From assembly GCA_021789355.1 (NCBI GenBank), contig JAJYJR010000126.1, positions 1 through 11,393 on the forward strand: 11,393 nt of DNA, given 5' to 3'. Shown one piece after another: positions 1 to 9,395 of this stretch; the first letter of the stretch is position 1, and each line of letters opens with the position of its first letter. This stretch comes from Chloroflexota bacterium (lineage in GTDB: Bacteria; Chloroflexota; Limnocylindria; Limnocylindrales; CSP1-4). Below the pieces are notes generated by a model. It was not told the DNA's origin, did not search any database, and saw nothing but the letters and a program-made list of their open reading frames with translations. The translations under genes and the position numbers were made by a program.

Positions 1-188
1 CAGAACTCGAACGTCACCTCGGTGACGGGGCCAAGATCCGCGCCGACAATCTCCTGCAGGAATGCCCCCCGCACACCCGCGGGGGCGCACGCGATGGCTC
101 CCAGGACCGATGAGGTCAGGACGTCCTCCCGCGCGGCGAAGAGCGCCTCGCTCGCGAGCTTGCCGTGGAGGATGGCGTCGTCGGACAC
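1..188 (-). CDS. N-terminal fragment of a defence-operon gene, possibly a PD-(D/E)XK-type nuclease
   Basis: An open frame starts at GTG (188-186) and runs off the left edge after 62 codons, with two bases left over. The start lies 14 bases after the ATPase stop. A G-rich stretch (199-203) ends 10 bases before the GTG and can serve as ribosome binding site, so the gene is very probably co-transcribed as the fourth member of the operon. The visible peptide has the stretch REDVLTSSVLGAIA at residues 20-33, followed by a hydrophobic helix and an FEF at residues 60-62. From memory, nuclease-like proteins of defence islands often begin with an 'EDvLTs.vfG' segment followed by an aromatic strand, with the catalytic E and ExK residues further on. 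Those catalytic residues would lie outside the window, so the nuclease assignment is inference. That a gene is here is well supported by frame, spacing and codon use; its function is not. Confidence 0.6.
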   Translation of the reverse strand, partial: MSDDAILHGKLASEALFAAREDVLTSSVLGAIACAPAGVRGAFLQEIVGADLGPVTEVTFEF

Positions 189-202
189 GCCGCCGGTGCC
201 CC

Positions 203-3037
203 CTACTCTTCCTCGAACCCCGAGTCGCGGAACTTCAGGGTGCGCGCGTTCTCGGTCACGTCGCGGACCGTCTTGTCGGGGAAGCCGGCCTCCGAACTCG
301 CCTCGATGTCGAGGCGCACCTTGACCTTCGAGTCGAGCAAGGCGGTGAGATGAGCGATGATCTCGCTCGCCACCGTGCTTGCCTGCATCCCGGCGCGCAG
401 CGGATCGAGCTCCAGGCTGCCATGGAAGCGATGCATGCCCGCGCGAGCCGGCCCACCCGATGCGGCCGGGGTCGATGCGGTGTCCCAGGTCGTCCTCGTG
501 GCCGTTCCGGCATCGGACGTCGGCTCGGCGACGGCGGCATGGCCCGCCTCCGGGACGACGATGGGTGCCTCGCCTGCTTCCAGCTGCGCTCGGGCAACCT
601 CCGGCTTCACGAGCACGGCCTGGTCGTCCACGTATACCGCCGATACAGGTTCGCCGAACGCGAGGCCCGTGTAGGTGCCGTCGGCGGCGATGCCGGTGGC
701 GTAGCCGAAGTAGTCGCGGGAACGTACGCCCTCGCGGATGGCCTCCTCAAGCACGCGCTGGTCCAGGAGGCGCGGCAGGTAGGGATAGCTCGCGAGCGCG
801 GTCCACAGCGCGCGCACGAGGTAGTGCAGGACGGGCTGCGCTGCACGGTCGGGCCAGATGAAGCGATCCAGCGTGAGCTTGAGGTGCTGCGGGGACCAGC
901 GCGTGATGAGCCCGTCGGTTTGCCGCAGTGCGGACGACGCCCGGACGGCCGGACGGTCGCGACCCGGCAGACGGGTGATGTCGAACTCGATCGGCCCGGT
1001 CGGTTCCTGGCGCGGTACGAGCAGCCACGCGTAGCTCTCGGCGAGCCGCGAGTCGACGGTCGCGTTGGCGGTGTCCCGCGTCTCGCTCGCCTGGCGGAGC
1101 CCGGTCTGGTCGAGGTTCAGGATGTCCTTGTCCTCGACGATCGAGCGCCAGGCGAGATAGCGACGGGTCTCCTGTTCGAGCCCCTCTTCGAGGTCACGGT
1201 CGGGGGCCATGAAGACGAGCGTGTTCTTGAGCAGGCGCGGCGCGCTGCCGCGTTGCTCCAGTAGCTCGCGGGCGGCCGTCACAGCGGCGCCGTTGGTGGC
1301 CTTGGGCGCGTGTGATGCCGACGGCGCCAGCAGCACCAGGCGGGCCCGCGCCTCGTCGGGCAGGTCGGCCGAGGCGGGCGCCGCGTGCACCGCGGCGAAG
1401 TCACCCCGGTCTCGGGCGAGGGCGCCTAGCCGGCGCACGATCTCGGGCAGCACGACCGCGTCGCGGTCGAACCGTGCCGCGCGTTCGCGCATGGTCTGCT
1501 GGATGTTCGGGTTCGGGCCGAACCAGTAGCGCCCGTTCCCCGCGTACAGGTAGGTCGCGCGCGCCTGCAGTTGCACCAGGGCGTCGTTGAACGTCGACAC
1601 CGATTCGCCCGGAAGCATGGCGCCCAGGCGCACCCGGGACTCCTCCATGCCGCGCGCCCCCCCGGCCTTGGTGTGCGGGGCGGTGCCGAGGAAGACCGTT
1701 CGGCTCAACCGCTCGGCCGCCGCCACTTGCCCGAAGCGCGGGTTGGCACGGTCGAGCTGCGCCGCCGCGGAGCCGTCGCCGTCGACATCGGCATCGACCA
1801 CCGAGTTCCACTCGACACCGACGTACTTCGTCAACTCGTTCCGCACGCCGGTGCGCGCCAGGGGCAGCGTGCCGGGCAGGATCATCGGGCTGCGGTCCTG
1901 TGCCACCCAGAGCTCATGGATCACGCCGGCCATGAGGCGCAGCACGCCGCGCGTGCGCTGGAACGCCTCGATCGCGGACCAGTCGCGGTAGAGCCGGTCA
2001 AAGATCTCGGGATGGATCGGAAACGCGTCCCGCAGACGCTCGAAGTAGGCACCCTGACTCGCCTCCGGCGGGAAGTCGGCGCCACCTTCGGCATACAGGC
2101 GCGCGAAGGCACGGCAGGTCGCGTCGCGCGCCTTCTCGTCGATGTGGTCGGCGAAGAGCCGGCGGCGGACGATCTCGAACGCCTCCACCTCGCGGACCGG
2201 CTGCCACACGGCTTCCATGCGCCCGAAGATGAGCTCGATCCGGGCCAGCGCCTCGCGACCGTGCTCGGAGCCGAGCTCGATGCGCGACTCGGGGATCGAC
2301 GCGAGGAGCACGCTCCGGCGCGACTTGCGGGCGGCCTCCGTCAGGTTCTGGATGAAGGTCAGGTTGGCGTCGAAGGTGCCGGCCGGCAGCGGCCGAGACG
2401 GCGCGGCCAGGTTGCGCACGTAGGCGACGAGCTCATCGACGAGGATGACCGCGGGACCGAACCGATCGAGGAGGTCGGCGAGGGTGGAGGCTCCCGGTGC
2501 CGCGCCCGCGCGGTCTGCGTCGACGACCATCGCGTACCCGCCCGCACCACCGAGCTGCGCGGCAAGCTCGCCCCACAGGGTGCCGACCTCGACGCCGTGG
2601 TGGGTTGCGTCCTCGCGCCGGATCGTCGCATCGAGGTCGGTGCCCACGAGCACGGCGACCTTCGCGGTCGGCACCTCCACGCGACCGAGCTCGGCGAGCA
2701 GCTCCGGGATGCCCCGCCAGGAACGGACGTCAGCGCCGCTGAAGAGGTGATATAGGGCGAGCAGGGAGTGCGTCTTGCCGCCCCCGAAGCTCGTCTTCAA
2801 CTGCACCACGGGCTCCCCGCCGGTCCCCTCGACTCGCGCGGTGACCTGGGCGATCAGGCGGCGCATGCCCTCGGTCAGGTAGGTCCGGGCGTAGAACTGG
2901 CCGCCGTCCTGGTATTCCGCGTCGGCCCGTCCGGCCAGCACCTGCCCCATGTCGGCCGCGAAGCGCGCCTCCTCGTAGGTGCCCGCCCAGACCTCCTGCT
3001 GGGGGACCGCCGCTTCACGCCACGGAACGAGTGCCAT
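203..3037 (-). CDS. DUF499 / COG1483-type P-loop ATPase of a defence operon
   Basis: This 944-residue protein is a large AAA+-like ATPase. The Walker A loop is SFGGGKTHS (residues 83-91, lysine 88), in the form typical of DUF499 proteins. Walker B is AVILVDE (196-202, D201/E202), and VLLASIPES (243-251) resembles a sensor-1 strand. The middle region has no motif I can name. A Pro/Ala/Thr-rich linker at about 815-867 leads to a C-terminal module (about 868-944) that begins MHRFHGSLELDP and ends in a glutamate-rich tail. Length and both ends fit the family. The ATG at 3037 is preceded by a good AAGGA ribosome binding site, 14 bases after the methyltransferase stop. DUF499 ATPases recur beside DUF1156 methyltransferases and helicases in defence islands and are related in role to BrxC/PglY of BREX. 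The protein probably supplies ATP-driven assembly or remodelling of the complex on DNA; its exact job is unknown. No signal peptide or membrane segment is seen. Confidence 0.9.
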   Translation of the reverse strand: MALVPWREAAVPQQEVWAGTYEEARFAADMGQVLAGRADAEYQDGGQFYARTYLTEGMRRLIAQVTARVEGTGGEPVVQLKTSFGGGKTHSLLALYHLFSGADVRSWRGIPELLAELGRVEVPTAKVAVLVGTDLDATIRREDATHHGVEVGTLWGELAAQLGGAGGYAMVVDADRAGAAPGASTLADLLDRFGPAVILVDELVAYVRNLAAPSRPLPAGTFDANLTFIQNLTEAARKSRRSVLLASIPESRIELGSEHGREALARIELIFGRMEAVWQPVREVEAFEIVRRRLFADHIDEKARDATCRAFARLYAEGGADFPPEASQGAYFERLRDAFPIHPEIFDRLYRDWSAIEAFQRTRGVLRLMAGVIHELWVAQDRSPMILPGTLPLARTGVRNELTKYVGVEWNSVVDADVDGDGSAAAQLDRANPRFGQVAAAERLSRTVFLGTAPHTKAGGARGMEESRVRLGAMLPGESVSTFNDALVQLQARATYLYAGNGRYWFGPNPNIQQTMRERAARFDRDAVVLPEIVRRLGALARDRGDFAAVHAAPASADLPDEARARLVLLAPSASHAPKATNGAAVTAARELLEQRGSAPRLLKNTLVFMAPDRDLEEGLEQETRRYLAWRSIVEDKDILNLDQTGLRQASETRDTANATVDSRLAESYAWLLVPRQEPTGPIEFDITRLPGRDRPAVRASSALRQTDGLITRWSPQHLKLTLDRFIWPDRAAQPVLHYLVRALWTALASYPYLPRLLDQRVLEEAIREGVRSRDYFGYATGIAADGTYTGLAFGEPVSAVYVDDQAVLVKPEVARAQLEAGEAPIVVPEAGHAAVAEPTSDAGTATRTTWDTASTPAASGGPARAGMHRFHGSLELDPLRAGMQASTVASEIIAHLTALLDSKVKVRLDIEASSEAGFPDKTVRDVTENARTLKFRDSGFEEE

Positions 3038-3051
3038 TGCAGCTGTCCTTC

Positions 3052-5853
3052 CTACAGACCGAGCTCGGCCTGGCTGCCCGTGGCCGCGACCCGTTCAGCA
3101 ACGGCCACGATGGCCGGCCAGTCGGTGACGAGCTGGTTGTATCGCTGGGCAACGGCCCAGTGCTTGCGGTCGGCGATGCCATGGAGACGGTACGCGAGCT
3201 CCTTCGCCTCCTCCGCGCGTCCCGATCCCATACGGGCGACCAGGCGCCCGGCGGCTTCGCTCCCGCCTCGCGGATCTTCGAGGGCGCGGACGAGCTGATG
3301 GGTGCAGCGCCAGACGGTGATGGTTGCATCCTCGCGGGGGTCCCAGTCGGCTGCGTAGGCCTCGGGGGTGCGGAGCTGTGCTTTGCCGCCGCCGGCGATC
3401 AGGACGGCACCATCCTGCAGGGTCCGGACCGGCACGTCCTTGGCCGTCGCGAGCGTCTCCGCCGATCCGTAAGCTGCGGCGTCGAAGCCATGCGTCTCGA
3501 ACCATGCAACGCAGTAGCGCGTCTCCCGGTCGAGATCCCCCTCCTGCTCACGCAGGACACGGTCCAACTCGGCGTTGATCAGCTGGAGGGCGGTGCGAAC
3601 CCTCATGTGGGAGCCATCGGCTTCGAGCACATGGGCGTAGCGGCTGAACACGGCCATGCCCGGCCCGATCGAGGCCTGAGCAAGGTCAACGGGCGCGATG
3701 CTCTCGTGTTGCAGCGTCGCGATCGCCGTTGGCAGCTCACGACGCAGTGCCTGCGCGAACTCGGCACGGATCGCGAGCGGCGCCGACGTATCGCGCGGCC
3801 GGCAGACGATCACGATGGAAGACGCGAGGGCGTTGGTGCCAATCGAGATACTCCTGGCGCCGCGTTCCGTCCGCATGGGCCAAGTGCCATCGATCGAGAA
3901 ACCGCTGCGCAGGAGCGCCTCGAGCATCGTCTCCCAGCCGGTTGAAGCGATCGACTGGACGCTGTCGCCGTCGCTCTCAGCCTGCTTGAACGCGTAGTAC
4001 ACCGTGACGGGATAGTCAGGATGGGCTGAGGCTCGAATACGATCGAACGAAGCACGGAGCCCTTGCTCGAAGTGCTGCTCGGCCTTCGTCTTGCTCCCCT
4101 CGAATCGGTACGGCGTGGCGACAAGTTCGGCCGTCTTGGGCGTGAGCAGGGTGCCGAAGAGATCTGGGTAGATGCGGTTGAGCGAACGACGAAGCCAGAC
4201 GTAGAAGAAGTCAGACAGGTCCGCGTAGCTGATGTTGTCGTAGTAGGGCGGGTCGGTCGAGACCAGCGGGGCAATGACGTCTTCTGCACTTTGCGTGGCG
4301 TCGAGTTGCCTGCCGTACCCGCTTGCCTGCCTTGGAGCGGCATCGAGCGACTCTGCAACCCAGTCCACATGGTTCCGGAAGTTGCCAACCGAGTTCGCCA
4401 ACACGTGGATCTCAACGTAATCCCAGACAACCGGCAGCGCTTGTCGCTTGAACGTATGGCCGACGCCTTGCAGCTGGGGGATCCAACTGCATAGCGACGA
4501 AGACCAGTCGGCAAGTTTGGAGATCGCGAACGCGAGGTATGTCGCCACAGCATCCGCGTATGCAGTCGCGCCCCTGACGCCCTCGGCGAACACCGCAGCG
4601 TCGTCAGGGTAGCCGGCCGACACTGCCGCGCTGAGGATGTTCTCCCGCGCCTCGCCCACAAGGTCACTGAGAGTCGTGAGCGCAAGCAGTTGGCGCGGTG
4701 TGAAGAGGTCGCGAAAGCGCGTTAGCCCGTACTGGGTGCACCAGATGTTCCTAGGGTCGTGCGGCAGTTCCGCCGTCAGAACGTCAGTCGGCGGCCCAGC
4801 CGATCGAGCGATCCGGTCGTGCTCGTCGTCCGGCTGCAGGTAGACCCGCCCACGCTGTCCTTCCGCAACGATCGCCATGAGCTGAGCGCCCATGCGGCCC
4901 GCCACGCCCTCAGACTTCACATGCGCGTCGTCGGCAACCTGACCACAGACGAGGCAGCGGAACGACGCCCCCCGTCCCACCTTCGGCGGATCGGGCGCCT
5001 TTCCTTTGCCGGTCCGCACCGAGAAGCGCACCGCCCGCAAGCTGTGGTCGACGACCGGCTCGATCCAGGCCTCCCTGCCTGCCTTCGTCGAGAGCGCGAA
5101 CGAGCTGACAAGTGGCATCTCCGCCTGGCACGCCGGGTTGGGGCATCGCACCGTGCGCGCCCAGAGCCAGGCAATGACGGTCGCCTCGCCGCCGCCCTCC
5201 TCATTGGGTAGGCGCACCTTCGGGTAGAGGTGGCCAATCCGGCGCTCCGCCTCATCGCGCATCCAGGCGCCGTAGCGGCGGACGTCCTCAGCGAGGCCGG
5301 CTGCGTTCTCCCAGGATCCTGACGCGCCGACACCATCTCGCGCGTCTGGATGGACCGGCGGCTTGTCGGCGAACCGGGGCGGAATCTCGATGAGGGCCTT
5401 CGTGATGAGCACTGCCACCGGGTTCAAGTCGGATCCGTGGGCCTCGAGGCCCAGCCGCTGCGCCTCGAGCGGGATCGAGCCGCCGCCGCAGAACGGGTCG
5501 AGGACCGGCGGGAGGCTGCCGCCGGTGGAGCGGCGGATCTCCGCTCGTGCCTCTTCGAGCACGTCCTCGTTCGTCGTGTTCTCCCACAGCACAAGACGCT
5601 CGATGATGTCGAAGAGCCTGCGGCGCTCATCTTCCTGCGCCTGCTGGGTCGGGAAGCGCTCCGGGTCGGAGCTGGGGTCGTCGACGAGGCTGGCGAAGAG
5701 CACTGCCCGACAGGCCGCGAGCGGACGGCGAGCCCACCACAAGTGGAGCGTGGCTGGGTGGCCGTGCCGCGGAACAGACTTCTCGTGCGCCGACGCCTCG
5801 TTGATCTTGTCCAACGGCAGGGCGACCTCGATAAGCTTCTTCCGAGCGGTCAC
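3052..5853 (-). CDS. DUF1156 / COG1743 zinc-ribbon adenine-specific DNA methyltransferase
   Basis: This 933-residue SAM-dependent DNA methyltransferase has a DUF1156 segment at the N-terminus (about 8-57: IEVALPLDKINEAS, then HLWWARRPLAACRA). The SAM-binding motif I is DPFCGGGSIPLEA (119-131), followed by an acidic strand ending SDLNP (141-145). The catalytic motif IV is TDPPYYDN (533-540). This motif order and the DPPY signature fit N6-adenine (or N4-cytosine) modification. Between them lies a split zinc ribbon with C237/C242 and C300/C303. The C-terminal part (about 700-933) is probably target recognition or partner binding and has no named motif. The GTG start (5853-5851) overlaps the helicase TGA (5852-5850) by four bases, which indicates translational coupling. 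The protein probably methylates host DNA so that the system spares self. The same family occurs in BREX type 3 as PglXI. GC content falls to about 61 % in the coding stretch around the catalytic motif. Confidence 0.92.
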   Translation of the reverse strand: MTARKKLIEVALPLDKINEASAHEKSVPRHGHPATLHLWWARRPLAACRAVLFASLVDDPSSDPERFPTQQAQEDERRRLFDIIERLVLWENTTNEDVLEEARAEIRRSTGGSLPPVLDPFCGGGSIPLEAQRLGLEAHGSDLNPVAVLITKALIEIPPRFADKPPVHPDARDGVGASGSWENAAGLAEDVRRYGAWMRDEAERRIGHLYPKVRLPNEEGGGEATVIAWLWARTVRCPNPACQAEMPLVSSFALSTKAGREAWIEPVVDHSLRAVRFSVRTGKGKAPDPPKVGRGASFRCLVCGQVADDAHVKSEGVAGRMGAQLMAIVAEGQRGRVYLQPDDEHDRIARSAGPPTDVLTAELPHDPRNIWCTQYGLTRFRDLFTPRQLLALTTLSDLVGEARENILSAAVSAGYPDDAAVFAEGVRGATAYADAVATYLAFAISKLADWSSSLCSWIPQLQGVGHTFKRQALPVVWDYVEIHVLANSVGNFRNHVDWVAESLDAAPRQASGYGRQLDATQSAEDVIAPLVSTDPPYYDNISYADLSDFFYVWLRRSLNRIYPDLFGTLLTPKTAELVATPYRFEGSKTKAEQHFEQGLRASFDRIRASAHPDYPVTVYYAFKQAESDGDSVQSIASTGWETMLEALLRSGFSIDGTWPMRTERGARSISIGTNALASSIVIVCRPRDTSAPLAIRAEFAQALRRELPTAIATLQHESIAPVDLAQASIGPGMAVFSRYAHVLEADGSHMRVRTALQLINAELDRVLREQEGDLDRETRYCVAWFETHGFDAAAYGSAETLATAKDVPVRTLQDGAVLIAGGGKAQLRTPEAYAADWDPREDATITVWRCTHQLVRALEDPRGGSEAAGRLVARMGSGRAEEAKELAYRLHGIADRKHWAVAQRYNQLVTDWPAIVAVAERVAATGSQAELGL

Positions 5854-8800
5854 GGTCGCACCGCCTCTCTGGTCCCCTCGGACGAGTCGAACAAGCGCGC
5901 GAGCGAGTAGTTCACCGAGGTCGCGGCGAAATCGGGCTCGGTCATGAACGGGGCGGGCACGTATCGGGGGACCGCAGATTCCTCGTCCACCGCGACGACG
6001 GCGAGCCAGTAGCGCGCGCTAGCGTTGAGGCAGGTGAGCACCTCGTTGCGCGTGACGGTGACCGTCGTCGCCCCGACGGCTCTCCCTTTCACCTCGACGA
6101 AGCGCAGCTCGCCCGTCGCCGGATCGCGCGATTCGATGTCGTACCCGCGGTTCTCGCCTGCGACGTCGCGCGGCTCGAAGCCCATCGCGCGCTCCGCGGC
6201 CATCACCGCATCCATCGCCGCCAGCTCGATGCGCGCCGTCTCCCGTGCGGCGAACTCGGGTGGAGTCGCCCCTCCGAGGCGGGCAAGCAGCCCGTCCGGC
6301 AGCACCACTGCGGCGCCCACCAGGACGGGCGGCAGGGAGGTCAGGTGCCGTTCGCGCTCGAGCTCATCGAGTCGACGACCAAGGCGTTCGGCGAGCTCGT
6401 CCGCGCGCTGGCGGGCGCGCGCGCTGTTGAGCCGTGGCGTCTTGCCAGCCTGCTCCTGGAGGCGCAGCTCCTCAGCACGGTGGTCCCAGTAGCTGATCTC
6501 GAGGGTCAGGCGCTCCTTCACCGCGGCCATGACCCGGCGCACCCGGTCGTCAGTCCGGGCCCGCACCTCGTCGAGATGCTGTCGCGCCACGTGCTCGACC
6601 GCGAAGGCGATGGCGCGATCCTCAAGCTCGCTCCCGCCCAGCCAGGCCGCGTCGAGCACGGGCTCCACCCGGGCCCGTTCGTCGTCGCCAATCGGTTCGT
6701 AGTCCTGGAACGGCGCCGGGCCGGCTGAGCGAACAGTGCCCTCGCCACCGAGCTCGACGAACTCGAGGCGGCGCGATACCACACGCCGGGCGCCGTCGAT
6801 CCCCTCGCGCTGGTCCGTGATGGCGTGCTCGAGGTAGAGCAGCACGCGGGGCTCCTCGCCTGGGTCGAGCCGGTCGACGAGGACGGCGCCGCGGCGCAGG
6901 AGGTCGCGATGCTGCTCGCTGAGGACGTCGATGGTCGCGTCGAGCAGCGGATGCCCCGGACACATGAACGCGGCAAGCGGCCGCCCCGGCACCGCGATCA
7001 GCTCCTTGTCGAAGACGATGCGCTCGTAACCGGTGCCGAGTGGGGGCCGGTAGCCGGCCTCCCGGGCCCGCTGGCGCACCAGGGCCGGCACGCGGGTGAC
7101 CTCGTAGCGGCCGCGTTCGCGCTGGATGACCCGTCCGCCCAGTCGCTCGAAGGCCTCGAGGAAGAACGTGCGCACGAAGTGTGGCTGTAGGCGCCGCGCC
7201 TCCGCCCGGTCGCGCTCTTCACGCAAGGCCTGCACCCGTGAGGCGTCGAGGGCCTCCGAGCCGAGTGCTCGCTCGGCGAGCAGCTCCTCGAGGCGGGGGC
7301 GGTCCACCGCGCCGTCGATCACGCGGGCGAGCTGGGCGCGCACCTCGGGACGGTCGCCCTCACGGATGGCCTCGATCAGGAGGTCGCGCAGGGGGCGCTC
7401 GTCAAAGGTGAGGCGGCCCAGCACGTCGAAGACCTGGCCGCCCAGGGCCTCCGATTCCGCGGCGAGCTTCTCCAGGAGACGCGCGTACACATCACCTTCG
7501 CGGGTCTTGTGAGCCACGAGGTTCCACAGGTGGCAGGTCTCGGTCTGGCCGATGCGGTGGATGCGCCCGAAGCGCTGCTCGAGCCTGTTCGGGTTCCAGG
7601 GAAGGTCGTAATTCACCATGAGGTGGGCCCGCTGTAGGTTGATGCCCTCCCCCGCGGCGTCGGTCGCGACGAGCACGACTGCGCCCTTGTCGATCTTGAA
7701 GCGCTCCTCGGCCGCCTTGCGGGTGTCACGGTCCAGACCGCCGTGGATCGCCACCACCGCGTCAGGCCGCCCGATCAGGCGTGACAGGCGCTCGACGAGG
7801 TAGGTCAACGTGTCGCGGTGCTCGGTGTAGACGACCAGCTTGCGCCGACCGCCACCCGCGTCGAACATTTCGGGGCGATCCTGGAGGAGCGTTGAGAGCT
7901 GCACCCACTTCGTGTCGGTCTCACGGTGGCGCACCTCGCCCGCCACCCGCTCGAGCTCGCGGAGGCTCTCGATCTCGGCTCGCAACTCGGCGATCGTGCG
8001 CGCCGCGCTGGCCTGGTCGACGACCTGCTCCTGCAGCGCCTCCGCCTCGGCGCCCGGGGCGTCGTCCTCTTCGAGCTCCTCGAGATCATCGGCGCTGATC
8101 GCGTCGAGTTCAGGCTGCTCGATCCGCGCCTCCGCCCCCTGTCTGGCCACCTGCGCCTCACGCAGGCGCCGTTCCAGACGCTCACGCCGACGGCGCAGGC
8201 TCTGGTAGATCGCCTCGGGCGAGGAGGCGAGCCGACGTTGCAGCACGGTGAGGGCAAAGCCGACCACGTTGCCGCGCTTCGCCTCGCCCTCGCGCGCCAG
8301 GCGCTCGGCGCGGTTCATCTCGGTGCGGACGTATTCGGTGACCTGCTCGTAGAGGGCGGCCTCGGGATCGGAGAGCTCGTAGCCCAACACGTACGCGCGG
8401 CGGGGCGGGAAGAGCGGCGTGCCGTCGAACTTGACCAGCGTCTCCTTGACCATGCGGCGCATGAGGTCCGACGCGTCAGTGGTCCCGTCGCCCTTGCGGG
8501 CGCGGTGGCGGCGCTCGAAGCGGTCGGGATCGAGGAGCGCCATGAAGAGCTCGAAGTCCTGCTCCTTGCCGTTGTGCGGGGTGGCGGTCAGGAGCAGGAA
8601 GTGGCGCGTCAGTTCGCGGGCGCGAACCCCGAGCTTGCGCCGCTTGGTCTCCTTGACCTCCTCGCCGAAGACGGTTGCGGCGAGCTTGTGGGCCTCGTCG
8701 AAGACGATGAGATCCCAGTCCTGGGCGGCCGCGAGCTTCTCCTGCAGCTCCTCGTCCCGCGCGAGCTTGTCGAGCCGGGCGATGAGGAGGTCGGCCTCGT

Positions 8801-9371
8801 TGAAGGGGTTGCCCGTCCGCGACGCCGTGATCCGGTCGCGCGTCAGGATCTCGAACGGGAGCTTGAACTTCTCGTCGAGCTCGGTCTGCCACTGCTCGAC
8901 GAGGCTGCCGGGGACCACGATGAGGCAACGGCGCAGGTCGCCGCGGACCATGAGCTCGCGGATGTAGAGGCCGCTCATGATGGTCTTGCCGGCCCCTGGG
9001 TCGTCGGCGAGCAGGAAGCGCAACGGCTGCCGCGGCAGCATCTCCTCGTAGACCGCGGTGATCTGGTGCGGCAGCGGGTCGACGAGGGCCGTGGTCAGGG
9101 CGAGGTAGGGGTCGAAGAGGTAGCCCAGGCGGATGCGCCGGGCCTCGGAGACGAGGCGGAAGAGATGACCGTCGGCGTCGAAGCTCCAGGGACGGCCGGC
9201 GGTCACGACCTCGAGGCGCCCCTCGTCGTCGCGGTACAGGAGCTCGTTACCGACCCGTCCGTCGGGACCTTTGTAGGTGAGCTCGAGCGCCGCGCTGCCG
9301 TGCCAGCGCACGTCGACGACCGTGGCGAGGGCATCCGGGAGCACGCCGCGCACAACCGCGCCCCGTTTCAA
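5850..9371 (-). CDS. SNF2-family helicase with C-terminal DUF3883 nuclease-like domain (DrmD/BrxHII-like)
   Basis: This is a 1173-residue superfamily 2 translocase. Lobe 1 has Walker A as DDPGAGKT (123-130, K129), the DEAH box DEAH (225-228) and motif III LTATPHNG (261-268). Lobe 2 has ATDAAGEGINLQ (569-580) and the arginine-finger motif QRFGRIHRIGQ (599-609). An acidic, coiled-coil-like insert (about 390-485) separates the lobes. A long helical middle region leads to a DUF3883 domain (about 1050-1135) with GYD (D1078) and EVK (E1093, K1095), a spacing compatible with a PD-(D/E)XK active site. Such helicases move along DNA in R-M-like systems; related proteins are DrmD of DISARM and BrxHII of BREX type 3. 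It is the first gene of the operon. The given TTG start is the first ordinary start codon in frame, but GAGGAG abuts it directly with no spacing. Translation may begin 18 bases upstream, at an ATC (9389-9387) with a well-placed ribosome binding site. The family and extent are certain apart from this start. Confidence 0.93.
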   Translation of the reverse strand: MKRGAVVRGVLPDALATVVDVRWHGSAALELTYKGPDGRVGNELLYRDDEGRLEVVTAGRPWSFDADGHLFRLVSEARRIRLGYLFDPYLALTTALVDPLPHQITAVYEEMLPRQPLRFLLADDPGAGKTIMSGLYIRELMVRGDLRRCLIVVPGSLVEQWQTELDEKFKLPFEILTRDRITASRTGNPFNEADLLIARLDKLARDEELQEKLAAAQDWDLIVFDEAHKLAATVFGEEVKETKRRKLGVRARELTRHFLLLTATPHNGKEQDFELFMALLDPDRFERRHRARKGDGTTDASDLMRRMVKETLVKFDGTPLFPPRRAYVLGYELSDPEAALYEQVTEYVRTEMNRAERLAREGEAKRGNVVGFALTVLQRRLASSPEAIYQSLRRRRERLERRLREAQVARQGAEARIEQPELDAISADDLEELEEDDAPGAEAEALQEQVVDQASAARTIAELRAEIESLRELERVAGEVRHRETDTKWVQLSTLLQDRPEMFDAGGGRRKLVVYTEHRDTLTYLVERLSRLIGRPDAVVAIHGGLDRDTRKAAEERFKIDKGAVVLVATDAAGEGINLQRAHLMVNYDLPWNPNRLEQRFGRIHRIGQTETCHLWNLVAHKTREGDVYARLLEKLAAESEALGGQVFDVLGRLTFDERPLRDLLIEAIREGDRPEVRAQLARVIDGAVDRPRLEELLAERALGSEALDASRVQALREERDRAEARRLQPHFVRTFFLEAFERLGGRVIQRERGRYEVTRVPALVRQRAREAGYRPPLGTGYERIVFDKELIAVPGRPLAAFMCPGHPLLDATIDVLSEQHRDLLRRGAVLVDRLDPGEEPRVLLYLEHAITDQREGIDGARRVVSRRLEFVELGGEGTVRSAGPAPFQDYEPIGDDERARVEPVLDAAWLGGSELEDRAIAFAVEHVARQHLDEVRARTDDRVRRVMAAVKERLTLEISYWDHRAEELRLQEQAGKTPRLNSARARQRADELAERLGRRLDELERERHLTSLPPVLVGAAVVLPDGLLARLGGATPPEFAARETARIELAAMDAVMAAERAMGFEPRDVAGENRGYDIESRDPATGELRFVEVKGRAVGATTVTVTRNEVLTCLNASARYWLAVVAVDEESAVPRYVPAPFMTEPDFAATSVNYSLARLFDSSEGTREAVRP

Positions 9372-9395
9372 CTCCTCGAGACGGCTGATGACGGA

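Noticed and set aside
62..1264. 400-codon open frame on the plus strand opposite the ATPase gene
   Set aside because: It is antisense to a gene with clear Walker motifs, is Arg-rich and shows no domain. Long antisense frames are expected at this GC content.
1571..2755. 394-codon plus-strand open frame
   Set aside because: Antisense shadow of the DUF499 ATPase, with no recognisable motif.
203..9371. Firm assignment to DISARM or BREX
   Set aside because: Shared families (DrmD/BrxHII-like helicase, PglXI-like methyltransferase) are present, but the defining genes drmA/drmB or pglZ are not in the window.
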